From contig JAEZXR010000078.1 in assembly GCA_023419605.1 (NCBI GenBank), forward strand, positions 1 to 46,101: a stretch of 46,101 nucleotides of DNA, read 5' to 3'. This DNA is from Bacillota bacterium (lineage in GTDB: Bacteria > Bacillota > Clostridia > Acetivibrionales > JAEZXR01). Of the stretch, positions 24,379 to 33,271 are shown piece after piece (position 1 is the first letter of the stretch; each line of letters opens with the position of its first letter). Under the pieces are notes generated by a model. The model was not told the DNA's origin. It made no database searches and saw nothing but the letters and a program-made list of their open reading frames with translations. Both the position numbers and the translations under genes were made by a program.

Positions 24379-25641
24379 ATGCTTGCGTACGATATTGTTA
24401 TCATAGGGGGAGGCCCTGCCGGTTTGGCAGCTGCCATTGAAGCAAAGGAAAACGGAGCGGAAAAGGTCATTATTCTGGAAAGGGAGCAGTATCTGGGAGG
24501 CATCCTTCTTCAGTGCATCCACAATGGATTTGGCCTTCATCATTTTGGCGAGGAGCTGACAGGGCCAGAATATGCAGAGCGTTTTATAGAGAGAGTCAAA
24601 GCGCTGGATATCGAGTATAAATTGGATACTATGGTTCTGGAAATTACGGCAAGCAAAAAAGTCATTGCCGTAAACTCTCTCGATGGATGGATGGAAGTAT
24701 CTGCAAAAGCGGTTATATTAGCGATGGGATGCAGGGAACGCAGCAGGGGAGCGCTCAATATTCCCGGTTCCAGACCTGCCGGAATCTATACTGCCGGAAC
24801 TGCACAGAAGTTTGTTAATATCGAAGGGTATATGCCGGGGAAAAAGGTTGTAATTCTGGGGTCCGGCGATATCGGGCTCATTATGGCGCGAAGAATGGCC
24901 CTGGAAGGAGCCGAGGTGAAGCTGGTGTGCGAAATCATGCCCTATTCCAGCGGACTGAACCGGAACATCGTACAGTGTTTGGAGGACTACGATATCCCGC
25001 TGGTCTTTAACCATACGGTAATAAAAATCCATGGAAGGGAACGTTTGGAAGGCGTTACTGTGGCACAGGTGGATGAGGCGCATAAACCGGTTCCTGGGAC
25101 GGAGCAGTTCTATGCATGTGATACCCTGCTCCTCTCCGTTGGGTTGATCCCTGAAAATGAGCTGTCCAGAGGCGCAGGGGTGGACATCGGACTAGTAACC
25201 GGTGGACCCGTAGTAAACGAGGGAATGGAAACTTCTATGGAAGGAATATTCGCCTGCGGTAACTGTGTTCATGTTCATGATGTTGTGGATTTTGTTACGA
25301 AGGAAGGGGCAAAAGCAGGGCGGAATGCGGCTGTCTATCTAAAAACGGGGCGGCACACAAAGGGAGGCTCCGTTGCTGTAGTTCCGGGGAAAGGCGTTAA
25401 ATACTGTGTTCCTGCCCGCATTGATGGAAAAGAGGAGTGTGGGGAGGTCGATGTGTATTTCCGGTCGGATCAGGTATATACGAATGTCTTCCTATCCGTA
25501 TACTCCGATGGGCAAAAGGTTGCCTGTAAAAAGCAAAGAGTTGTTACTCCCGGTGAAATGCAGAACCTCCGGCTGGAGCGTGATGTGGTCCGGAATGCCG
25601 TGAACACGGTAAGTATTTGCCTGGAGCTGCAGGAGGTGTAG
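24379..25641 (+). CDS. NAD(P)/FAD-dependent oxidoreductase, partner of the G3P dehydrogenase
   Basis: 420 residues with two Rossmann motifs: FAD-binding DIVIIGGGPAGLAAAIEAKE near the start and a nucleotide-binding VVILGSGDIGLIMARR about residue 156. The C-terminal FAD clamp is GIFACGNCVHVHDVVDFV. The redox-active CxxxxC of thioredoxin reductases is absent. It probably carries electrons from the GlpA-type subunit to NAD(P) or another acceptor. It lies 54 bases after glpA with GAAGG upstream and is followed by the DUF1667 gene. Confidence 0.87.
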   Translation: MLAYDIVIIGGGPAGLAAAIEAKENGAEKVIILEREQYLGGILLQCIHNGFGLHHFGEELTGPEYAERFIERVKALDIEYKLDTMVLEITASKKVIAVNSLDGWMEVSAKAVILAMGCRERSRGALNIPGSRPAGIYTAGTAQKFVNIEGYMPGKKVVILGSGDIGLIMARRMALEGAEVKLVCEIMPYSSGLNRNIVQCLEDYDIPLVFNHTVIKIHGRERLEGVTVAQVDEAHKPVPGTEQFYACDTLLLSVGLIPENELSRGAGVDIGLVTGGPVVNEGMETSMEGIFACGNCVHVHDVVDFVTKEGAKAGRNAAVYLKTGRHTKGGSVAVVPGKGVKYCVPARIDGKEECGEVDVYFRSDQVYTNVFLSVYSDGQKVACKKQRVVTPGEMQNLRLERDVVRNAVNTVSICLELQEV

Positions 25642-25645
25642 TGAT

Positions 25646-26008
25646 ATGACAAAACGAAGCATGGTATGCATTGTTTGTCCTTTGGGATGCAGGCTGGATG
25701 TAGAGGCAGGAGCGGGAATCCATGTAACAGGAAATGGCTGCAAAAGAGGCGTTGAATATGCGGTAAAGGAATCTACAAATCCGACACGGAGCTTAACCAC
25801 CACCATAGCCATAGATCATGGCGAAATTCCGGTTGTCCCTGTCAAAACGGCAGGGGAGGTGCCAAAGGTTCGAATCATGGAATGTATGGAAGTCATCAGG
25901 CAGATTCGGGTGGAGGCGCCGGTGAGAGCCGGCGATATTTTATTGAGGGATCTGCTTGGGACGGGTGTAGATATTATCGCTTGCCGCACCGTTGACCGGC
26001 GGTTGTAA
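25646..26008 (+). CDS. DUF1667 Cys-rich small protein
   Basis: 120 residues. The first third has C8-x2-C11-x3-C15 (CIVCPLGC) and C32 (GNGCKRG), likely Fe-S or zinc ligands. The C-terminus contains VRAGDILLRDLLGTGVDIIACR. The family is nearly always the third gene after a GlpA-type and an NAD/FAD subunit, so it is probably a small electron-transfer subunit of that complex. It starts four bases after the previous stop with GGAGGTG upstream. Confidence 0.9.
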   Translation: MTKRSMVCIVCPLGCRLDVEAGAGIHVTGNGCKRGVEYAVKESTNPTRSLTTTIAIDHGEIPVVPVKTAGEVPKVRIMECMEVIRQIRVEAPVRAGDILLRDLLGTGVDIIACRTVDRRL

Positions 26009-26057
26009 AAAAGCGATTCTACGGATTTTGCTGCGCGATTCCTGCAGGAAGTCAAAT

Positions 26058-26096
26058 TTGTGTAAGAGAATTGTCAATATAGTATAAGCGCTTTCC
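26058..26096 (+). promoter_or_regulatory. Promoter with overlapping cre-like box
   Basis: TTGTGT (26058-26063), 16 bases, TAGTAT (26080-26085). TATAAGCGCTTTCC (26083-26096) matches the CcpA cre consensus TGWAANCGNTNWCA at 12 of 14 positions and overlaps the -10 and start region, where binding would repress. Confidence 0.5.
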
Positions 26097-26148
26097 TTCT
26101 GGAACTGCTACGATAAAGTTGTTGAATAAATGACTGGGAGGCTTATAT

Positions 26149-27495
26149 ATGAGCAATTATCTGATGACACAGCGTGCGATTCCGATGGATGATAGCTGGG
26201 ATGTAATTGTTGTAGGCGGGGGACCTGCCGGATGTACGGCGGCCATTGCCGCTGCCCGCGAAGGTGCAAAGACCCTATTGGTTGAAGCCACAGGCTGTCT
26301 GGGAGGTATGGGTACCTCCGGGTTGGTTCCCGCCTGGTGCCCGTTTTCGGACAAGGAAAAGATCATATATAGAGGATTGGCAGAAAAGATTTTTAATGCT
26401 GCAAAAAAAGGGATGGCCCATGTGAAGACTGAGGATCTGGACTGGGTACCCATCGACCCGGAAAAGCTCAAGAGAATCTATGATGAAATGGTGACGGAAG
26501 CGGGAGTAACCGTGTTGTTTAATACGGTGTTAAGCTCTGTCGAGATGGAAAATGAAAGCCAGGTTGCTGCCGTTGTTGTGACAAACAAGGCAGGACTCTC
26601 CGTGTATAAGGCAAAGGTATATATCGATTGTTCAGGGGATGCGGATCTGGCTGCCTGGGCTGGAGCAGAGTTCCAGAAGGGAGAGGATGGAACGGGAGAT
26701 TTGCAGCCGGCAACCCATTGTTTTGTGTTGAGCAATGTGGATGATTATGCCTACCTTTATGGCCCCATACTGCACCCGAACAATCGGCAGAGCCCAATCT
26801 ATGATATTGTAAAATCCGGCAAATATCCTGAAATCCCGGACACACACCTGTGTAATAATTCAATGGGTCCCGGTGTTGTAGGATTTAATGCAGGTCACAT
26901 TTGGAATGTAGATAATACGGACCCGATCAGTGTTTCCAAGGCTCTCATGCAGGGAAGAAAGCTTGCTGCATCCATCCATGCGGCTCTGGTAGAGTATCAT
27001 CCGAAAGCTTTTGCAAATTCTTTTCTGGCAGCTACGGGTTCTCTTATGGGGATTCGGGAAACCCGGAGAATCCTGGGAGACTATGTAATTACCGTAGAAG
27101 ATTATCTGGAGAGACGCAGCTTCGAGGATGAAATCTGCCGCAATAGTTATTATATTGACATACACCACTCCAAGAAGGAAATTGAGGTTGTAAACAATGG
27201 GCGGCCGGAGAATGAGCAGCGAACAGCACGTTATGGCAAGGGGGAATCCCATGGGGTTCCATACCGCTGCCTGACTCCAAAGGGACTCAAAAATGTTTTG
27301 GTAGCCGGGCGCTCTATATCCTGTGACAGGATTATTCAAGGAAGTGTTCGGGTAATGCCGGTGTGCCTCGCCATGGGAGAGGCTGCCGGAATGGCCGCAG
27401 CCCATGCAATGGAACTGCCGGAGGCAGATGTACACAAAGTGAGTACCGAAAGACTGCGCCGCAGGCTCAAGGAAGAAGGCGCTTATTTGAAGTAA
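26149..27495 (+). CDS. FAD-dependent oxidoreductase, PF12831 family
   Basis: 448 residues. The FAD motif is DVIVVGGGPAGCTAAIAAARE (about 19-39), followed by the family pattern LLVEATGCLGGMGTSGLVP. A second FAD contact is near the end (GRSISCDRIIQGSVRVMPVCLAMGEAAGMAAA). PF12831 proteins often sit in polysaccharide and sugar-acid catabolic clusters, and their reactions are mostly unknown. It is monocistronic by layout, 140 bases after the glp module with its own promoter and cre-like box, which points to catabolite control. GGGAGG precedes the ATG. Confidence 0.88.
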   Translation: MSNYLMTQRAIPMDDSWDVIVVGGGPAGCTAAIAAAREGAKTLLVEATGCLGGMGTSGLVPAWCPFSDKEKIIYRGLAEKIFNAAKKGMAHVKTEDLDWVPIDPEKLKRIYDEMVTEAGVTVLFNTVLSSVEMENESQVAAVVVTNKAGLSVYKAKVYIDCSGDADLAAWAGAEFQKGEDGTGDLQPATHCFVLSNVDDYAYLYGPILHPNNRQSPIYDIVKSGKYPEIPDTHLCNNSMGPGVVGFNAGHIWNVDNTDPISVSKALMQGRKLAASIHAALVEYHPKAFANSFLAATGSLMGIRETRRILGDYVITVEDYLERRSFEDEICRNSYYIDIHHSKKEIEVVNNGRPENEQRTARYGKGESHGVPYRCLTPKGLKNVLVAGRSISCDRIIQGSVRVMPVCLAMGEAAGMAAAHAMELPEADVHKVSTERLRRRLKEEGAYLK

Positions 27496-27605
27496 AGCTT
27501 TAGGGGGTGCAGGGGGTGATACCCCCCCCTGCTGGCCGCTCCAGCGGCCAAATAAAACTGCCCCTTCCCCGGGAAGGGGTTGGGGGATGGGTTAAATTAT
27601 AAAGT
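27496..27605. repeat. G/C-run intergenic repeat, copy 1
   Basis: Contains AGGGGGTGC...CCCCCCC, CTGGCCGCTCCAGCGGCCAAATAAA and CCCCTTCCCCGGGAAGGGG, then GGGGGATGGGTTAAATTA. The same ordered blocks occur at 32652-32856. No coding capacity. Confidence 0.6.
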
Positions 27606-27633
27606 GAAGGATATAACTACTCGCGGAGAATAA

Positions 27634-27670
27634 AAAGAGAGAATGGGTCAATCGAGCCCATTCTCTCTTT
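27634..27670 (-). terminator. Terminator overlapping the end of the PocR-AraC gene
   Basis: AAAGAGAGAATGGG / CCCATTCTCTCTTT (14 bp, 9-base loop). The distal arm lies inside the last codons of the minus-strand regulator gene, and its T-rich tail (TTTTTATTC) lies on that strand. It may also stop read-through from the left. Confidence 0.75.
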
Positions 27671-28580
27671 CTTCGCCTGCATTTAACCTGTACTCACCGG
27701 GGGTTACTCCCGTATATTTTTTGAAAAGCCTGTTAAAATAAGTTACATTATTGAAACCCACTTGAAGGGAGATCTCCAGAATCTCATCTTTTGTAGTCCT
27801 AAGGAGTTTTTGGGCACTCTGAATCCGATATTTATTTACATAATCAGAGAAATTGGTTCCTGTTTCCGCTTTGAACAAACGGCACAGATACTGGGGATTA
27901 AGAAAGTGCAGGGCAGCGAGCTGGGAGAGCTTTAAGTCCCTGTTATAATAGGAGGCTACATAGTTTTGCACCGACTCTATGACCCAGTGGGTCGCACCTG
28001 TGTAAATGGGAGAGGTACTGCTGGCCCTGCCCTTAAAATGAGGATTTTCCCTAAGAGTGGAAAGTATAATATGGCATACTATTTTTGTGACTTCCTCATA
28101 TTCCTTCAGTTGTTCCAGAGAAACCGGCTTCAAGGAGGACTGAGCTTCCAGCAGCAGTTCCTGCTTCACCCCTGTGATGCCGCAAATTTTCTCAATCTTT
28201 TTCCCCATTTGCGGACGAAAAAACTCTAATTGAAAATTGCCGACATAAATGATGCAGATCATGCGGTCATGGTAGAAAACCGGTTTTACGATTTCGGCAA
28301 CACCCAGATAGCATTGTCCTGTATAGGCTTCCTTCTCCTTCAAAGCTTTGGAGATGCTATGGTGTTTACAGCGCAAACAAGCACGCAATCCCGTATTCGT
28401 GGTTTTGGCACAGTCGCAGAAGTAGCTTTTGTGTATTGTATACTCCAGCGGAAGATGAAGCTCCGGCTGTGAATGAAGGAGGCCGGAGGTATCGTGAATA
28501 CAAATATGAAACCCTCTTTCCCGGTGAAGCCATTTCAGGGTCTGGTAAAGAAGACTGGAATCTTGCTTTTGTTGATCCAC
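27648..28580 (-). CDS. AraC-family regulator with PocR sensor domain
   Basis: 310 residues. The N-terminal PocR ligand domain (about 1-165) has the Cys set C55-x-C57...C68-x2-C71 and C90, possibly a metal or redox site, and VKPVFYHDRMICIIYVGNFQ. The C-terminal AraC domain (about 200-300) has two HTH motifs, including LSQLAALHFLNPQYLCRLFKAETG and LEISLQVGFNNVTYFNRLFKKYTGVTPGEYR. It lies divergent from the GH5 gene at 28839 and convergent with the PF12831 gene; either is a candidate target. AGGAGGG precedes the ATG. Confidence 0.92.
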   Translation of the reverse strand: MDQQKQDSSLLYQTLKWLHRERGFHICIHDTSGLLHSQPELHLPLEYTIHKSYFCDCAKTTNTGLRACLRCKHHSISKALKEKEAYTGQCYLGVAEIVKPVFYHDRMICIIYVGNFQLEFFRPQMGKKIEKICGITGVKQELLLEAQSSLKPVSLEQLKEYEEVTKIVCHIILSTLRENPHFKGRASSTSPIYTGATHWVIESVQNYVASYYNRDLKLSQLAALHFLNPQYLCRLFKAETGTNFSDYVNKYRIQSAQKLLRTTKDEILEISLQVGFNNVTYFNRLFKKYTGVTPGEYRLNAGEERENGLD

Positions 28581-28838
28581 AAATATCCCCTCCTGTACAA
28601 TATTATTTAAATTATATCACATTACACCTCTATTATAAAGAAAAAAGTCAGTTTTGTTCAAGTGCGTGATTGTTAAAGCATAAAAAGTGATATATGTCGG
28701 AGAAGTATACGAAATTATAACAGAATAGTATAGGGATTAAAAATTAATATAGTTGTTTTTCGGAAAAGGCTGTAAGATAATGAGAAATGAGTTTAACTTA
28801 TGAATCGCTGATGGAAACATTCAGCAAGGAGGAAGAAA

Positions 28839-29864
28839 ATGAATACAAAAAGCAAAATTCGCGGAGTAAATCTTGGAGGATGGCTGGTGCTGGAGAAGTG
28901 GATGACCCCCACGTTGTTCGCTAACCGGAAGGCCGTAGATGAAACCACTTTTTGCATGGAGCTGGGAAGCAGCGCGGAAAAGATATTGAGAGAACATTGG
29001 GAGAGCTTTATTACTCCGTCGGATTTTAAATGGCTGAAAGACCATGGAATCAACGCGGTACGAATTCCTATCGGGCATTGGATTTTCGGGGATTGTAAAC
29101 CCTATTTCGGCGCTATTGACATATTGGACCATGCCATGGAAACGGCAGGAGAATACGGGGTGGATGTGCTGCTGGATCTACATGCGGCACCGGGCTGCCA
29201 GAATGGGTTCGACAATGGAGGAATCCAGGGTGTCATGGAATGGCATCTGCACCCGGAGAATGTGGATCGGTCCGTAGCCTTTACCCGCCGGATCGCAGAG
29301 CGCTATAAAGACTGTAATCACCTACTGGGGATTCAGCTGCTTAATGAACCGCGCTGGGATGTTCCCATGGAAATTCTGAGAGAGTATTATCATCAGGGAT
29401 ATGAAGCAGTGAGGGAGCATATACCGGCAGAAAAGACGGCTGTGGTTATCCATGACGGCTTCCGGTTGAAGGAATGGAAGGATTTCATGCAGGAGTCCCG
29501 GTATTCCAATATAATCCTGGATACCCATATGTACCAGTGCTTTAAGGAAGAGGAGAGAGCCTTTGATATAAGCCGGCATATCCATCGAGCGGCTGTTGAA
29601 AGAAAACAGGATATTGATGAAATGAAGGAATATTTCCCGGTCTGTGTGGGAGAATGGTCCTTAGGGCTAGCTCCCGCTACTTATGAAGGGTTTGATTCCT
29701 TTCAGAAAGAGACTGCTTTGCGGGCTTATGCTGCTGCTCAACTATTATCCTTTGAACAGGGGGAAGGTTGGTTTTTCTGGAGTTATAAACTGGAAGAAGG
29801 TGTATCGCCGGCCTGGAATTTCCGGGAGTGTGTCGAGCGGGGATGGTTGCCCGGACACTTTTAG
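28839..29864 (+). CDS. Glycoside hydrolase family 5, exo-beta-1,3-glucanase-like, cytoplasmic
   Basis: 341 residues, one (beta/alpha)8 domain. It opens RGVNLGGWLVLEKWMTP, typical of the GH5 group that includes exo-1,3-glucanases and related beta-glucosidases. The acid/base is E170 in LLNEPRW, the nucleophile is E272 in VGEWS, and LHAAPG lies in between. There is no signal peptide and no binding module, so it acts on imported oligosaccharides. AAGGAGGAA precedes the ATG. Substrate specificity beyond a beta-glucoside is inferred. Confidence 0.87.
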   Translation: MNTKSKIRGVNLGGWLVLEKWMTPTLFANRKAVDETTFCMELGSSAEKILREHWESFITPSDFKWLKDHGINAVRIPIGHWIFGDCKPYFGAIDILDHAMETAGEYGVDVLLDLHAAPGCQNGFDNGGIQGVMEWHLHPENVDRSVAFTRRIAERYKDCNHLLGIQLLNEPRWDVPMEILREYYHQGYEAVREHIPAEKTAVVIHDGFRLKEWKDFMQESRYSNIILDTHMYQCFKEEERAFDISRHIHRAAVERKQDIDEMKEYFPVCVGEWSLGLAPATYEGFDSFQKETALRAYAAAQLLSFEQGEGWFFWSYKLEEGVSPAWNFRECVERGWLPGHF

Positions 29865-30370
29865 AATGGGCGGAGGCAATATTTTCACTGCACTTTAGTG
29901 CCGGCAGCTGGAAAAATTATTATGATTGCATTTCGTGGGAGATTATAGGATAATGAACTTAGTTTTGCCGCTTTGATAACGTATAAAGAGGAAGCTATAT
30001 TTGAAAAATGATGAGCCTGAATATATATTTGAATTAAGGGGCTGTAAAATAATCAACGGGTCTTTTTTGTGGCGCCACCATGGCATCCATGAGGCGTGCA
30101 ACAAAATTATAGACGATGTTATTATTTTGCAGGCCCTAATTTTAGGTAAATGCGGCAAGGGGGAGCATCACTGACGAAAAAGCTTATAGATATCGTAAAA
30201 GTATAGTGATCAATGATTGATTTTATGAAAAATGAAGCAATATGATACTTGTTGTTATAAGGGCATATAGTAAGATAATAGTACTATACTTTTACAAACA
30301 AAAATAACTCATACTCATGTGTGCTAGTAGAACGAAGTTATCAATATGAAAGAATGATAGGATGATGAAT
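29865..30370. other. Intergenic region with MITE copy 3 and a 13-bp inverted repeat
   Basis: About 500 bases without a gene. They hold the MITE at 30037-30138, then GTAAAAGTATAGT (30195-30207) and its exact inverse ACTATACTTTTAC (30283-30295) 75 bases apart, upstream of the Cache-AraC regulator. No confident promoter was identified. Confidence 0.6.
30037..30138. mobile_element. MITE copy 3 of 3
   Basis: The left end AGGGGCTGTAAAATAATCAACGGG is the near inverse of the right end TTATTATTTTGCAGGCCCT. The interior has GTCTTTTTTGTGGCG and GCAACAAAATTATAGACG, shared with copy 1. A short AATT on the outer side of both ends could be a target duplication. It is the best-preserved copy. Confidence 0.7.
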
Positions 30371-32647
30371 ATGAAGTTAGGCAAAGCAGGAAAAGACAAG
30401 AGGTTTTACATCAGTATTTTTGTTACACTGACATCGAGTATCGCTGTAACCATTTTTATTCTTTCTGCAATTCTTTATATTAATTTTGAAGGCATTCTTA
30501 GAAAACAGATTTTCTCTTATACCATGGAAAACTTATCGCAGACAAGCCTGGGAACGGGATTAATGTCAGAAACAGCGAATACAATTGCTAAAAAGATTTA
30601 TACTGACATTCATATTTCAAAGGTGTTAAACTATACAACGGAGGATGTTATTGAAATCAATACAGCGTTACTCCAACTGAATTATTATCGTGCCACTTCC
30701 ATGCTTATTGACTCCATCTATATTTATAACAGTGAATCCGGAAAGTTCTACACCAGTGCGGACGTGGGAGAGAATTCCGTTCAGAGTGAATCGAATTTTT
30801 ATGACCAGGACATCGTCAAAATCGTCAGAAATTATAAGGAGTATCCGATCCTTGGACCCATTCCGAGGCGAATTGACGTGAAATATCCTACGAATCAGCA
30901 AGTGGATGTCTACTCCTTCCTGCTTTATGATACCCTGAGCAGCAGCGAAGGGAGAAATATAATTGTTATCAATATTTCCGAAGCAAAGCTTCACAGGAAT
31001 ATTGAAGGGATGATCTCCAACACGGAACAGAACTATTTCATGATTGACCGGAGTGGAGTTTTAATTTCCAACGGTACGAAGTATCCCATGCTTGCCGACC
31101 TATCAGGGGAATCTTACATACAGAGGGTTTTGAACACCAAATCTTCAGGCTATTTTATCGCAGATGTGAAAGGCGTCAAATCCTTTATTGCATTTACCAA
31201 TCCCGATCTTTTAGAGTGGAGATACATGCATGTCGTCCCCTACAGTGATATTACCGACAGGGTTGCCCGGATGAAGATGATGACGGCGGTTATTGGAGTT
31301 AGCATTCTCCTTTGCGGCTTGCTCATTTCTTATATATTATCCCGGAAATTGTTCAAAAATGTGGATACTAAGCTTTCCCAATTAAAGCGGTTGGAGTCGG
31401 AGAAAAGAGACAGCCTTCATAAGCTGAGACAGGAATACCTCCGAAACATTTTTCAAGGAGAAGAAAAGATCGAATTGTCGAATGTACGGGAAAGATTTAC
31501 TACGTATGATATTGCCATGGATGTCGGAGGCACGGTACGGGTTATATTATTTAAAATCGACCATTACAGGGATTTTTCCGACTTATATAATAATGAAGAC
31601 AGAAACCTCTTCAAATATGCCATCATGAACATTGTGAGCGAAATTCTTTCAGAAAGTTTCCATACGCAGGCGGTGGATATGTATGAAGACAGAATTGCCG
31701 TACTGCTTAATGTGCCCAGCCAGGATTCCGAGGAAGTCATTGCCTTGTTGGAAAGCCTGGTCAAAAAGGCGCAGGCTTCCGTTGCGGAAATATTAAAAGT
31801 ATCACTATCGGCGGTATTGAGTAGTACGGGGGATACCATCAAAAGTGCAAATCTTTTATATAAACAGGCGGTAGCAGCTTCTTTTCACCGGGTGTTTTAC
31901 GGGCATGGCTGCATGATTCACACAAAGGATATTATGGAATTAAAGAAGAAGCTGTATATATATCCGGATAACAAAGAGAAGCAGATGATGGAGGAGCTGA
32001 TGCTGGGGCGGATTGATGAGGCGAAGGGTCTAGTGATGGAAATCATCGGAGATGCAGCGGAATACCCTTATATGTCATATAATTTAGCCATATCTCACCT
32101 GTCGTTTACAGTGAACAATGTAGTTTATACCATACAAAATAATAGTTCCTCATCTCCGGAATTTAATATCAATACGCTTCTTATGGACCTTAATAATGCA
32201 GAAACGCTGGAAGAGGTATATAAACGGTTTTTTGAAGTGTTCGACAGCCTTGCCTCAAAGGTTGAGGAAAGAAAGAATTCCAAATACGATGATCTGGTGC
32301 TCAGAATCCTAGAAATGATTCATAAGGAGTATATGGACCAGGGACTTTCCATCGAAAGCATTGCAGACTCCCTTGGAATGTCTGCCACCTATATCGGAAG
32401 GCTGTTTAAAAAGTATACCATGAAGACCATCCTGGACTGTATTATCGAAACCAGAATGAATAAGGCCAGGGAATTACTGCTCAGTACGGAATATTCCGTG
32501 GGAGAAATTGCTGAAAGAACAGGTTTCACAAACAGCCCCTATTTCTATAAAGCCTTCAAAAAGTATAACGGTGTCACGCCCATTGAGTTTAGGAAGAACT
32601 CCAGAAACCGTCAACTGGATGAAAAACTGGGATTAGTAAAGGAATAA
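30371..32647 (+). CDS. Membrane sensor/AraC-type regulator with extracytoplasmic Cache-like domain
   Basis: 758 residues. Topology: TM helix (about 15-40), extracytoplasmic sensor (about 41-295, dCache-like), second TM (VIGVSILLCGLLISYILSRKL, about 305-325), a cytoplasmic middle part, and a C-terminal AraC domain (about 655-750) with SIESIADSLGMSATYIGRLFKKYT and VGEIAERTGFTNSPYFYKAFKKYNGVTPIEF. The family usually controls the adjacent LplB/YtcP-type sugar ABC operon, which starts 624 bases downstream. ATG 30371 has AGGATG 6 bases upstream; ATGs at 30362 and 30365 sit inside that site. Confidence 0.9.
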   Translation: MKLGKAGKDKRFYISIFVTLTSSIAVTIFILSAILYINFEGILRKQIFSYTMENLSQTSLGTGLMSETANTIAKKIYTDIHISKVLNYTTEDVIEINTALLQLNYYRATSMLIDSIYIYNSESGKFYTSADVGENSVQSESNFYDQDIVKIVRNYKEYPILGPIPRRIDVKYPTNQQVDVYSFLLYDTLSSSEGRNIIVINISEAKLHRNIEGMISNTEQNYFMIDRSGVLISNGTKYPMLADLSGESYIQRVLNTKSSGYFIADVKGVKSFIAFTNPDLLEWRYMHVVPYSDITDRVARMKMMTAVIGVSILLCGLLISYILSRKLFKNVDTKLSQLKRLESEKRDSLHKLRQEYLRNIFQGEEKIELSNVRERFTTYDIAMDVGGTVRVILFKIDHYRDFSDLYNNEDRNLFKYAIMNIVSEILSESFHTQAVDMYEDRIAVLLNVPSQDSEEVIALLESLVKKAQASVAEILKVSLSAVLSSTGDTIKSANLLYKQAVAASFHRVFYGHGCMIHTKDIMELKKKLYIYPDNKEKQMMEELMLGRIDEAKGLVMEIIGDAAEYPYMSYNLAISHLSFTVNNVVYTIQNNSSSSPEFNINTLLMDLNNAETLEEVYKRFFEVFDSLASKVEERKNSKYDDLVLRILEMIHKEYMDQGLSIESIADSLGMSATYIGRLFKKYTMKTILDCIIETRMNKARELLLSTEYSVGEIAERTGFTNSPYFYKAFKKYNGVTPIEFRKNSRNRQLDEKLGLVKE

Positions 32648-32651
32648 CTTC

Positions 32652-32856
32652 GATTCGTAATTTGGGGGTACAGGGGGGCTGGGTCTACTCATAGGGGGCA
32701 TTCCCCCTAATGACGGATGTAAACATCCTGTCACCCCCTTTTGAAGAAGGGCTACTGCAGCACTGCCTCACGGGTCCCCTGTTGGCCGCTTCGGCAGCCA
32801 AATAAAGTCTCCCCTTCCGCGGGAAGGGGGGAGGGGGACGGATCAAATTACGAATC
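32652..32856. mobile_element. G/C-run intergenic repeat, copy 2, with 13-bp inverted ends
   Basis: Bounded by GATTCGTAATTTG (32652-32664) and its exact inverse CAAATTACGAATC (32844-32856). Inside are G runs, TTGGCCGCTTCGGCAGCCAAATAAA and CCCCTTCCGCGGGAAGGGG, as in copy 1 at 27496, plus an extra central block. The precise inverted ends suggest a non-autonomous mobile repeat. Confidence 0.65.
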
Positions 32857-32878
32857 AAAGAGGAATAATACTCTCTGC

Positions 32879-32921
32879 AAAAAGGATCGTAATTGAGGGA
32901 AGAAATTAGGGTCCTTTTTTT
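32879..32921 (+). terminator. Intrinsic terminator after the Cache-AraC gene
   Basis: AAAAAGGATC / GGTCCTTTTT with a 21-base loop, ending in a run of seven T. It separates the regulator transcript from the ABC operon. Confidence 0.65.
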
Positions 32922-33271
32922 GTGGGACTTTGCTGCAAAGGGGAAGCTGAATCGTAAAAAAGTAGATAAATCGCAATAGTATACAGTCCTTTTTTAGAAA
33001 AAAGTTAGAATTCTACGCTGATTTGCAGTTGCTGATTTGTTTATTCTTTCTTAGAATGAAGGTGTCGTTTGAAGCGACGTGTTTAAGGCTTAACACGAAA
33101 TTACCAGAAGAATCTGGAGACAATATGAATTCATAAAAGATACCCTATTAAGAATTTAGCTAAGGTTCGGTTACGATCATATTTTACTTTTTCAAGAAGC
33201 AGGCAGTAGAAAGCCGGCAGAGGAGATGAAGCTAAGGTAGATTCGAACGAACCGTAAGGGAGAGGAGTCAT

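Larger units (their letters stand above)
32648..33271. other. Long intergenic region before the sugar ABC operon
   Basis: Contains repeat copy 2 (32652-32856), a terminator (32879-32921) and about 340 bases of probable promoter and 5' leader. In the last part a hairpin CGTGTT...AACACG (33078-33097 area) follows GTCG...CGAC. ATCGTAAAAAAGTAG and AATAGTATAC at 32952-32985 resemble ATCGTAAAAGTATAG at 30192-30206. No gene is seen. Confidence 0.45.

Noticed and set aside
26860..27435. Minus-strand open frame of 191 codons inside the PF12831 flavoprotein gene
   Set aside because: It lies fully antisense to a well-supported enzyme and has no family features.
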